From assembly GCA_025200525.1 (NCBI GenBank), contig CM045761.1, forward strand, positions 37,394,190 to 37,458,189: a stretch of 64,000 nt of DNA, read 5' to 3'. The DNA is from Camellia lanceoleosa. Lineage: Eukaryota > Streptophyta > Magnoliopsida > Ericales > Theaceae. Numbering within the stretch: the stretch's first letter is position 1; the number at the start of each line of letters is the position of its first letter. The notes beneath the pieces were generated by a model. The model searched no databases and was not told the DNA's origin. It saw only the letters and a list, made by a program, of their open reading frames with translations. The translations under genes and the position numbers were made by a program. Below are positions 55,146 through 64,000 of the stretch, piece by piece.

Positions 55146-57721
55146 AAAAAGGTGGCCTCCCATGTGCGTACAACACAGCTATGTGGAGAAAAACTAGGAA
55201 ATGTGACCCAAGAGAGAGAAAAATCAACTTTTTAGAGGGGTTCAAAAGGGTCAGGAAGAGTTAATGGCCGGCTAAGCTATATTGGTGGCCTCTCAGGTGT
55301 GTACAACACAATGGTGTGGTGAAAAGTCAGAAAAAGTGGTCCGGGGATGGAAAAAGTCAGCTTTCTAGTGAAGAAAACGGGCGATAAAGAGCGATGAAGG
55401 AATAAAGCTGGTCTTTAGAACAATTGCTGGCCTCCCACCCTTCTACGACCTTCATAACAATGAAAATAAGGTCCCTGCCAAAAATGGACCCAAACCGATG
55501 CAAAACGAAGGTTCGGGGGCCGAAACACGCAGCTTGGGGCCCCGAAAACTGACTGTTAAGCACCGAAGGTGGCGTTCGACCACGAAGTTGGTCTCTCAAG
55601 CCACAGTGTCCCTCAAAAGGGAGTAAATAAGGTGTGTGCCAAAAACCGGAGCAAACGGAGATGATTAAGCGGTCTTGAACTGAGGCACACGGCTGACGGC
55701 TCCGAAAAATCGGGAACCGGGCTCCAAATGGAAAAAATGTCCTACGACCACGAAACGTAGCCTACGGTCACTAAGAGATGGTCTACAAGACCTCTCCCTC
55801 TCTTCGGGAAGAGAAAACGGAGAAAAAGGGACCCGGTTCGTAAACCGAGGCAAAGCACAAAAGAGTCCGAAAGTCTGGAAGCAAGGCTCGCAGCCGTGAC
55901 TCCGCAACCTCAGAATGAGCACAATATGCAATATCACCAAGCACTCAATCAGTGACGTCTGAGTCTTAAGGTCGGTCAAAATGGGGTGTCTACAATGCAT
56001 GTTCATGTTTTTGTTATAGTCCATGAATTCACCATGTTTTGGAGTTCAAACTTGCATTTGATTATGTTTTAGAGTATTAGAATTCATAAGAACTCATGCA
56101 TGTTATGTTCTTGTTTAGTTCATGAAAGTTTCTTTGAAATTGTGTTCAATTGTCTCACCTTTGGGCTTGATTTTACAAAATTTATCTTCAAAATATGTTG
56201 TAGTATGAGTTTTCAAGTGTTTTCTAGAAAATGGGCTCAAAAGGTTGAGTTTTAAAGTGTTGAATGCTTGGTTTGAGCTTGGGAGGCAAATCTTGAAATT
56301 CGAGATTTTGGCTTCCATGCTCGAGCGACCATCTTTTGTTTAGAGCTCCGCTCGAGCGAAGGAATGTTGGCTCGAGCGTAGATTGCAAGCTCTCAAGTTT
56401 TCTGCATGTGCAGACGTACACTCGAGCGAAGGAACCTACGCTCGAGTGAGGACTGTGTCTCATGCTCGAACGAGCATCGAGCGAGTGTCGAGCGGAGATT
56501 TTCAACATCCAGCATTTTTTGCATTTTTATAGACCGCTCGAGCGAGGAAGTCCACGCTCGAATGACCCCTCTGTTTTGGCACACTCGCTCGAGCGTAGAA
56601 AGCCACGCTCGAGCGAGATCCCTGTTTTCTGAAAAATTCTGAAAAGTGTTTTAAAGTACATCTTTGCATCCTAATTTCATCCTAGGCATTTCTAGGCCTA
56701 GTTTAAGGCATCTTAATGAGGATAATGTTATAGAACCACACCAGTATAGTTAGGGGCTAAGTTATTAATCCAGAGTGTGTGTTCGTTCTACAACTGTAGG
56801 GTTGGCATTCGAGGACGCTCATTAGCCTGTCTGTAGCTTAGTGCTCTGTGAGTAACAATGTTGTAAAGATATGTTCAATTATGATTATTTTCTGAATAAT
56901 CAACTGTTTTGCTTACTGAAATGTTATTGTTTAATGAATGAATGTTTGTCCTATTTGTAAACTGTATTCGTGGCATCCATAGCAATTTACTGTTACTGTA
57001 TTGTTACTGCTACTGTCACAGAGATCTCTGTCGGTTCCCATGTTTGGAACTACTACTGTTTACTGTTATGATGGCCATCAACTGACTGTTCGGTCTGTTA
57101 AGACCTACTGTACTGTTTTGCTATTGGATGTACCACATATGACTACTATGGTTCTAAATGACTGATTTACTGATGCAATTGACTGCTTTAATTACTGAAA
57201 GGGCATTCATTCTTGACCCCTTTACGCACATGTTATTCACTGGGCTTTAGTTCATTGTTTATATTTATATGTAGGTGTCCAGGCACCGGACCAATGCTAG
57301 GAGCGTCAAGTTAAGCTCTTGTTTTGTCAAGCCAACCACCGTGCCTCACTTCGAGGTTCCAAGTTTGTTCAAGCTAAGGCTGTTTTGTGGTGTCTCAGTT
57401 TCACCCTTTTGCCTTTGATCTGTAATAAATTTTAAGACTTGACTATACAGTTCTAGTTAGGGATTTGGTCCCTGACATGAATATTTGTGTATATGTCGCA
57501 TGTACATATGTTTTGGTTGTTAACGTGGCATGTTTATAAAAAGCCTTTTGCATTCAGATTGTCACAGCTCATTGGACACCTTTTATTTACTGTTCTGGCT
57601 TCCGCCAACCCCTTTACTCTGTATTACTGTCATTACTCTTAAGCAGGCCTTCGGTAATCATGGATTACTAGCCGGTTGCAATGCTAAACCCATAGGGGCG
57701 GGTTCGGGTCGTGCCAGTAAG

Positions 57722-58135
57722 TGGAAACACTTTGCTCTGATACCAAAAATATCTTTTTGTGTATGATGATCCACAAGCTCCCAAGTTTGATTTTTGAAAA
57801 TTGTGAACATTTCTTCATCCATTGTTTTTCGCCAAACTTGACTTTTAGCTGTTTCTTCAAAATTTTGAGGTTCACAAGAGAAAAATGCAAAATTGCATGA
57901 ATCATAAATTTCTCTTAAAGGCCATGCCTTTCTAGTAGGCGATTTTGAATCAGATTCCGATTCACTTTCTTTAAAATGACTTTATGGAATTAGTGAATTT
58001 GAATTGGATGAACTTGGCTTGCCTTTGTCTGGTTGTATGAATGTTTTAGCCTTATGTGAATTTTTCCAATCCCATTCTTTCATTTCATCAAAGTGAACAT
58101 CCTTTGAAGTCACCAATTTGTTGGTTTGATGCAGA
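57722..58135 (-). pseudogene. Ty1/copia integrase-RT linker fragment
   Basis: This is the minus-strand continuation of the copia fragment cut at 50616. VTSKDVHFDEMKEWDWKNS is recognisable near 58060-58120, followed by a Ser-rich linker. A primer-site-like GCTCTGATACCA at 57735-57746 is another recombinant scrap. Confidence 0.7.
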
Positions 58136-58425
58136 AAATATGTTGAGTGACGCCTTTGCATCTTTCTTCTTATTCTCTTTGTACTCATTTTGTTTGTTTT
58201 CTATCCATGATGCTAATGTTTCATGATCTTCTAGAACAAGAAAACCTTCCTCCACTATCTCTCATAGATCTTGAGAAATAAAGAGAGTCTTCATTTGAAT
58301 ACTCCAATAACCATAATTTTCTCCATCAAATATGGGTATTTGATTTGGAAGTGTATAGTTGAAAGTGGTGTCGTAATTAAATTTGGTGCCATAGACAAGA
58401 TTTAGAGTAAAGAGTTTGAACTACA
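58136..58425 (-). pseudogene. Ty1/copia gag N-terminal fragment, fourth copy
   Basis: This minus-strand gag start region reaches upstream into an apparently original leader (GATTTAGAGTAAAGAGTTTG when read on the plus strand) rather than the chimeric LTR junction seen at 42719 and 48805. It therefore shows the ancestral arrangement of the gag start. Confidence 0.65.
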
Positions 58426-58534
58426 TCCACTGTCTAGGTATCATATGTTGAGTCTCTCTAAACTCTCAAGTTCGCTTTTCATTACTAGTTTTTTTTTTTT
58501 AATTTTATTTTTAGTGTTGGATTGGACTAATAAT
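58426..58534. other. Short spacer
   Basis: Low-complexity T-rich DNA between copia debris and the Mutator-like element. No feature was seen. Confidence 0.4.
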
Positions 58535-59166
58535 TTTAGGGGAAATTATTGGTAAATCCCATTTGGGAGAGTTTTACTCCAATAAGTCCTACTTTTAAAA
58601 TAATACACGTTGGAGTCCTTTCTTTGTAGATTTGTGTTCCGTAAGATCCCATGTTGCTTTTGTGTGTTTGGTGTTAATGACGTTTGTGCCCTTTGTATTT
58701 GGTGATTGGAAACGTTTTTGGGAGGGTTCGATAAGAATCTTGTTTATTACGTTGGTTTCGTTGCGGACGATATGGAATACCATATATTGCCATATTTATG
58801 GGGGATGGCAAGGTTCATCAATACTTGAATTCTGCGTTGGAGAAGGGGGGGCAAGGTGTTCAAAGACGTGGTTAAGTTTTGTAGGTGAGGCGTTTGTTGT
58901 GTTGCGGTTTTCATGGTGTATCATTCTTCAAGTTCGTCCACGGTAATGTATTTGTTGTTTATTTGTTTTTGTTTTTGATTGTGGTAAGGGGGTCGAACGC
59001 TGATGTGGGGGCTGTTATTGTCATGTTGCTACGTCCACATCATCCTCATCACCGTTTTCGTTCGTTACGTTTCGAAATTATGTGTAATAATAGTATACAT
59101 ATATTGCAGACTTGATGAACATGAGTTTCATATGCATTTTACATATTTTCTTGTTTCCGTGTAGGA

Positions 59167-59690
59167 ATGGGTGACAGTATAATGTTGTTGTGTTCGTACA
59201 AGAATAAAAAAGTTGCTATTATGGTTCGTTCTGATTTTACATTTAGCAGATTGATCGCTCATGTGTGTGACCGCTTTATCGAATTGATTCCTGATTCAGT
59301 TTCCATGTCATTCAAGATTCCAGGATACGATAATTTCAAAATGGAAAACAAATCAGACTTTGAAAACATGTTATGTCTTGCTAGTTCATTTTGGCTAGAG
59401 CATATCGATGTCGATGTAGTAAACTGTGGTCAAGCGTGGGGTGTCAAACGTGGTGGGAGTTTAGCTCATGGACACGATGGCACATTTTGTGACGGCTTGG
59501 AAATGGTCACAAATATGTACGAGGATGCTGATTTGTTGCCTACTTTTTGCTAACACACTAGCAAGGTGTTGTTGTTGGCAGATTGGGCAGATGGCATAAC
59601 TAATATCAAGCAATGTTTCGAGGGAGGGGCAGTGGAATTTCGTAAAGTTCTTAGCAAATACGTAATTGAATATGGGTTTTAGTTTAGGTT
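59167..59690 (+). pseudogene. MULE transposase N-terminal region (PB1-like)
   Basis: From the ATG at 59167 (GTAGGAATGGGTGAC context) a frame runs 128 codons to a TAA at 59551. Similar protein continues beyond in another frame to a TAG near 59680. The first 80 residues (LLCSYKNKKVAIMV, RFIELIPDSVSMSFKIPGYD) resemble the PB1-like N-terminal domain found in plant MuDR-type transposases. Codon use and frame breaks indicate decay. Confidence 0.6.
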
Positions 59691-60088
59691 TAAAAAGAAC
59701 GACTCTGTTCGTGTTACGGCTAAATGCATGTTTAGTGAGTCAATGGGATGTTTGTGGTCTATCCATGCGAGGGTGTTGAATGCTAATGGGTATTTTTATC
59801 TAAAGAAGTGGAACCGTGACCACACATGTGGAGTCGCTGTGCGTACTAACAGAAACCTGAGGATGGGGTCTGAACTTGTTGCAGATGTTATTGCAGAACG
59901 TGTGCATGACAAACCATTGACTCGCCCTACTGATGTCATTTACGATTTCAAAAAAGCATACGGTCTGCATATTTTGTTATCGAGTAGCTTGGTTGGGTGT
60001 TAAAAAGGCCAAAGGAGAACTTTATGGTGATTATTTCGTGTCATTCGACCAATTGTGTTGGTACAGCAATGCAGTTATGGAATATAAC
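59691..60088 (+). pseudogene. MULE transposase DNA-binding domain
   Basis: The segment carries the MuDR DNA-binding type domain: FKKNDSVRVTAKCM, then a Cys/His pattern around CLWSIHARV and KKWNRDHTC. A frame change near 59968 (ATATTTTGTTATCG) separates it from the next part (YRVAWLGVKKAKGELYGDY). The frame is cut at 60088 by the solo LTR. Confidence 0.75.
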
Positions 60089-62615
60089 TGTAATAACCCC
60101 GACCCTGATTAACGCTAATTGGAACTTAACTATGCCTAATAATAATTAAGAGGAAATCTGGGACTAACATGCATGTGCATCGCATGAATTATGTGTTTTT
60201 ATCTGTTTGGTGTTGAAACATCTGTTTGTGTTTTAAACTTTAAACTGCAAATTGGCAGCCTTATTGGCGCCCGATTCCGAAATTGATTGGAGTTTTAGAC
60301 TAGTTAGATTTTATGTAAATTTATGGTAGGTTCAATTAAAATTCAATTTGGAATGTTTAAATCTGATTAAATAACATTTTAATAATGGACCTAGTTAATC
60401 ACTATTTTGCCATTTAGTGGATAATGCTAGGCTCATTTGGTCTTGAAGTGAATAAGCTTAGGAAGACAATTGCTCAGCCCTTTTCTCTTCAACACAAACG
60501 ACTAGAGGGTGAGAGAGTAGGAAAAATTTGAGTTCAACAAGTTCTAGCTTGGAATTGGAGGAGATTGTAGGCAACTTGGAAGAATTAAGCTCCTAGGCTT
60601 GGAATTAAAGGTTTAAGGTAGGAATTCATCCTCTCATTTATGTAATTGAACTAGCTTTTGCATGATTCTTGACCAATTGGAGATTAGAGTCTAGAATTAA
60701 CTCATACATGTTGAATTAGAACTTAGCTCATACATGCATGCACTTGTTCTTGGACCTTGAAGTTGTTCTTCACAAGAAACTTACATGCATGTTCATTTCC
60801 TAAGTATCATCCATGTATTCATCATGTTTTTCCACCAAATTGACCACTTGATCATGGTTTGGAGTTTTGAAGTTCATTTGAATTCTTGCATGTTGGTTTA
60901 AACTTTGCTCTTGAAGAATTATGGAAGTGGTGCTCCAATTAACTCACTCTTGGCCCTTGAATTTACAAATTGGCTTTTGAAACTTGATATACTATGAGTT
61001 TAAAGTGTTTTTCCAGAATTTGGGCCCAAGAGGTTGAGTTTTGGGTTGGAGAATGCTTGGTTTGAACTTGGAAGGCAAATCTGGAAATTCTAGAATTTGG
61101 CTTCCTCGCTCGAGCGACCATCGTTTGTTCAGAGCTCCGCTCGAGCGAAGAAATGGTGGCTCGAGCTTAAATTTCAAGCTCTCAGCATCTTGGTGCGCGC
61201 AGGCGTACGCTCGAGTGAAGAGACCTGCGCTCGAGCGAAGAGCTGTGTCTCACGCTCGAGCGAGCATCGAGCGTAAAATCTGAGCATCTAGCATTTTTAC
61301 TGTAGCACGCAGTCCGCTCGAGCGACGGAATCCACGCTCGAGCGGAGATCTTTTGTCTGCATGTCCGCTCGAGCAAAGAGAGCCTCGCTCGAGCGAGACC
61401 CCTGTTTTCAGCGACTTTTGAAAAATGTTTTCTAAGGCATTTCTGCACCCTCATTCCATCCTAGGCATTCCTAGGCCATGTTTAAGGCTCCATAATAAGG
61501 ATAAGAGGTTAGGTACACACTTAGAATCGTTGATGTAAGTTTTGTACAATTGAGGTGCATGTTTCAAGTGTGTATCCGTTATGTGTTATGTAGGTCGTGT
61601 GCCGCATTCTGTTTGACCATTTGGCTCCACCTATCGATTTCAACGCCCACTGTGAGTAATAACATTGTAAAGATATGTTTAACGGTACTTATTTTCTGTG
61701 AAATAAAATGAGATCTGTTTTCTGTAAAAATATGTTCTGTACAATGAATGATTGTTCGATTTCTGACATGTATCATGACATCCTTAGTATTGTGTGATAC
61801 CTACAGCCATTACCCGGTATTGGAGGTTCCCTTGTGGAACTACGCTTTATGCGTTACGTTAATTACGCTTTATGCGTTACGTAATCGCTATTACCGTGAG
61901 GAGGCCCGCCATGGGGGCTTTGATGTTCTGTTCTGTTACCCGGATCCGGAGGTTTCCTTCGTGGAAACTACGCTTATGCGTTTTGTTCTGTTACGCTTTA
62001 TGCGTTCTGTTCTGTTATACTAATGGATGTATCACGTAAATTTAATTATGACTTATGATTTCTGTCCTTATACGATATGGATAACTCATGATTTTGATAT
62101 GGGAATTGAATTATGTTTTCTGAATCTGTATGAACTCATTCATTGAAACCCCTTTACTCTGTTTATTATTCGCTGGGCTTTCGCTCACAATTTATTATAT
62201 ATATGTAGGTGAGCCGGCACATGACTAGGGCCAGAGTTGAGGGCCTCTTGTTCCCTTTTTGTCAGCCAACTATTGTGTCTCTCGAGGAGGTTCCGTCAGA
62301 GTCCAACACTGAGGCTGTTTTGTTTCATGCTGGTCAATGGTTATGTTGTGTCTTGTAATGTTGGATCTTGGGGTATACTTTATGTAAATACTTTGTACAT
62401 ATTTAACGTATCTGACTAGCATGTCTATGTATATAAATAAGTTTTGAATTTTCTGTCACATGTACGTCATCACAGCTCATTGGACCTTGTTTACTTTACA
62501 TATTTGCTTCCGCAGCCCCTTAATAATTGTTAATGTCTGCAAAGGCCGTAGGTAATCCACGGATTACTGGCCGGTTACGGCGCTAAACCTATAGGGGCAA
62601 GTTTGGGTCGTGACA
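60089..62615 (+). mobile_element. Chromovirus-type solo LTR in MULE transposase, TSD ATAAC
   Basis: This 2,527-bp LTR starts TGTAATAACCCCGACCC and ends GGGTCGTGACA. It is flanked by ATAAC on both sides (60084-60088 and 62616-62620). It shares the CTCGAGCG palindrome cluster (61105-61405), the ACGCTTTATGCGTT tandem words (61840-62010) and the GGATTACTGGCCGGTTACGG end region with its relatives. The transposase reading frame resumes directly after it, so the insertion is precise. Confidence 0.9.
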
Positions 62616-62620
62616 ATAAC

Positions 62621-63362
62621 CCTGGAAATTATATAATCTTGACTTCGATGAACACAACACACGTCGTTTTAATAGGCTGTTTATATCATTCAAAGCATGC
62701 ATAGATGGGTTTAACCACTGTCGCCCGCTCTTTTTTCTCGATGGTATGTTTCTCAAAGGCAGGTTTAAAGTTAGCCTACTTGCAGCGACCGCAAAAGATG
62801 GCAACAAAGGTAATGTTTTTGTAATTGTTGTGCCTGTCATGATTCTAGGGGATCGCCAAAATATGTGATTGATTTCATTCACAATGGAATGTTAATTCCA
62901 GCGTGGTATACACTCTATTTTCAGCACTTTTGTGTTATTTTTTTAAATTTTTTTTATTGTTCGCAGGTCTGTTCCCAATGGCTTTTGCAATTGTTGATTC
63001 CGAAAATGCAGCGAATTGGGTATGGTTCTTACAAAATTTGGCTAACATAGTTGTTGGGAACCAGAATCTGACATTTGTTTAGGATCGTCATGTCGGTATT
63101 ATCGAATCGTTGCCTACCGTTTTCCCGTCTGCCTACCACGCTTTTGTATGCAACATTTACAGAGAAATTTGAAGGACAAGATGAAATATGTCAACAAATT
63201 ATACCGTATTGGACTGATAAGTAAATTGCGGGAATGTACTTACGCACTTACCGTAGTTGACTTCAACGAAAAAATCCAGGTGTTTATACAATTCGGAAGG
63301 CATATCGCTGTCAATTTCTTACAAGATCTATAGCCGCACCACTGGGCCAACGTGTATTTCAG
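62621..63362 (+). pseudogene. MULE transposase catalytic domain
   Basis: After the LTR the protein continues with the MULE core: FLDGMFLKGRFKVSLLAATA (first catalytic Asp), an intron at 62810-62966 (AAAG/GTAATG ... TTCGCAG), LFPMAFAIVDSENAANWVWF, a stop at 63079, DRHVGI (second Asp), and HAFCMQHLQRNLKDK. The latter is the conserved C..H region. A further stop lies near 63331. A second GT-AG intron (63363-63472) follows. Confidence 0.78.
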
Positions 63363-63472
63363 GTAACGAAACACATAAACAATTACATTAAACTTATTCT
63401 TACAGCATGTTCATGACTTATTTTCCCCGATTTTACCTCACACATTACATATCAAAATCACACATTTTTCAG

Positions 63473-64000
63473 AGGCAACCGTTACGGTGAGATGTGTTCC
63501 AACGCTGCCGAATCATTTAACAATTGGATAAATGAAGCATGCAATTTACCAATTACTCGAATGGTTGACGCAATTAAGACACAGATTATGAATCAAATAT
63601 CCGATAGGAAGAGAGCGTCAAGTTCTTCGACTGGTGTAATATGTCTAAAAATGGAGTACAAACTGGAAATGGCGTACAATAAGGGAAGATCATGGACTAT
63701 TAGTCAGTCTAACAATGACGTATACGAGGTCCACTCACCCATCTGTTTTAGTGGACATTCGTATGCGTACATGCTCATGTTTCTAGTGACAAATCAATGG
63801 GATCCCGTGTGAACATGCAATGGTCGCTATCCGTAATAGTGGGAGGGATTTGAATGTGTTGGTTGAACCTTATTTCCACGTAACCAACTATCAATCAGCA
63901 TACTCCCAAGCTATATATCCAATACCAACAGTTGATAAACCACAGGACACTCTTAAACATTATGGTATTCTACCTCCGGTTGTACAGCGTCCACACGGCA
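63473..64000 (+). pseudogene. MULE transposase C-terminal region with SWIM zinc finger
   Basis: This exon starts after the acceptor TTTTTCAG at 63472 and carries CSNAAESFNNWI, which holds the catalytic Glu. After a frame shift around 63735 it carries a SWIM-type zinc finger: a CSC near 63762, two adjacent stops (TAG TGA) at about 63783, then GIPCEHAMVAIRN. The reading frame is still open at the window end, with a family-typical tail (YQSAYSQAIYPI). Confidence 0.75.

Larger units (their letters stand above)
51315..55994 (+). mobile_element. Ogre/TAT-like 4.7-kb solo LTR, TSD ATGCA
   Basis: The insertion starts TGTAGACGTCCCC and ends GGGGTGTCTACA, with ATGCA on both sides (51310-51314 and 55995-55999). 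TG...CA ends and a 5-bp duplication mark an LTR. I find no second LTR or pol sequence, so the 4,680 bases appear to be one large LTR. Near the start it has GAGTCGCCACCTAA and TTAGGAAACCCT, words I associate with Ogre/TAT LTRs. Inside are GCATGC/ACACAATGC-rich repeats (52980-53160), tandem units at 54148-54640 and a GGCCGGCC cluster at 55045-55145. Confidence 0.75.
50617..57716 (+). mobile_element. Chromovirus-type solo LTR (interrupted), TSD GTAAG
   Basis: The outer piece starts TGTGACAACCCTCACC and ends GGTTCGGGTCGTGCCA. It is flanked by GTAAG on both sides (50612-50616 and 57717-57721). Without the inner insertion (51315-55994) it is about 2.4 kb, the same length class as the chromovirus LTRs here. 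It shares their end motif (GGATTACTAGCCGGTT, GGGGCGGGTT) and the CTCGAGCG palindrome cluster (56325-56620). No internal retroviral region is present, so it is a solo LTR left by recombination. Confidence 0.9.
58535..64000 (+). mobile_element. Mutator-like element (MULE), incomplete at window end
   Basis: A probable terminal inverted repeat begins near 58540 (GGGGAAATTATTGGTAAATCC, then AATAAGTCC). A broken MuDR-type transposase gene follows and runs beyond 64000. The right terminus is outside the window. The start resembles the termini of the non-autonomous elements at 14533-15770 and 15776-16139. A solo LTR at 60089-62615 splits it. Confidence 0.7.

Overview
This is plant nuclear DNA, most likely from a core eudicot: AT-rich, intron-containing genes, dense MITEs, a SINE, Ty3/gypsy and Ty1/copia LTR retrotransposons and a Mutator-like transposase. 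I could not fix the species. Only two cellular genes are supported.

Region 1-1,880 is a GC-rich foldback-like repeat whose two arms are tandem arrays of one unit in opposite orientations around a duplicated core. Region 1,881-4,947 leads into a LITTLE ZIPPER (ZPR3/ZPR4-type) microprotein gene on the + strand, with a probable 5' UTR intron. Region 4,948-19,887 is an intergenic bed of nested short DNA transposons: hAT-like, PIF/Harbinger (Tourist)-like and Mutator-like elements, a SINE and a long inverted pair. Several have exact target-site duplications (TSDs). Region 19,888-28,632 (- strand) is a complete eight-exon RCE1/FACE2 CAAX prenyl endopeptidase gene. I joined all eight exons by splice sites and phase into an unbroken 314-codon reading frame with all expected catalytic residues. 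Several of its introns contain transposons.

Region 29,594-39,298 is a full-length but dead Ty3/gypsy chromovirus with about 2.5-kb LTRs. Region 40,741-58,425 is a scrambled cluster of one Ty1/copia family, with fragments in both orientations. It is invaded by a chromovirus-type solo LTR (50,617-57,716), which is itself invaded by a 4.7-kb Ogre/TAT-like solo LTR (51,315-55,994). Region 58,535-64,000 is a Mutator-like element whose broken transposase gene is split by a third chromovirus-type solo LTR (60,089-62,615) and runs off the window end.

Functionally, the ZPR protein should dampen HD-ZIP III transcription factors in meristem and leaf polarity, and RCE1 processes prenylated CAAX proteins at the ER. 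I see no direct functional link between them. Their proximity looks like old microsynteny, since from memory the Arabidopsis orthologues FACE2/RCE1 and ZPR4 are also neighbours. Everything else is transposon sediment. Its main interest is structural: foldback arrays, exact nested insertions, a possible autonomous/non-autonomous MULE pair, deamination-type decay and LTR palindromes.
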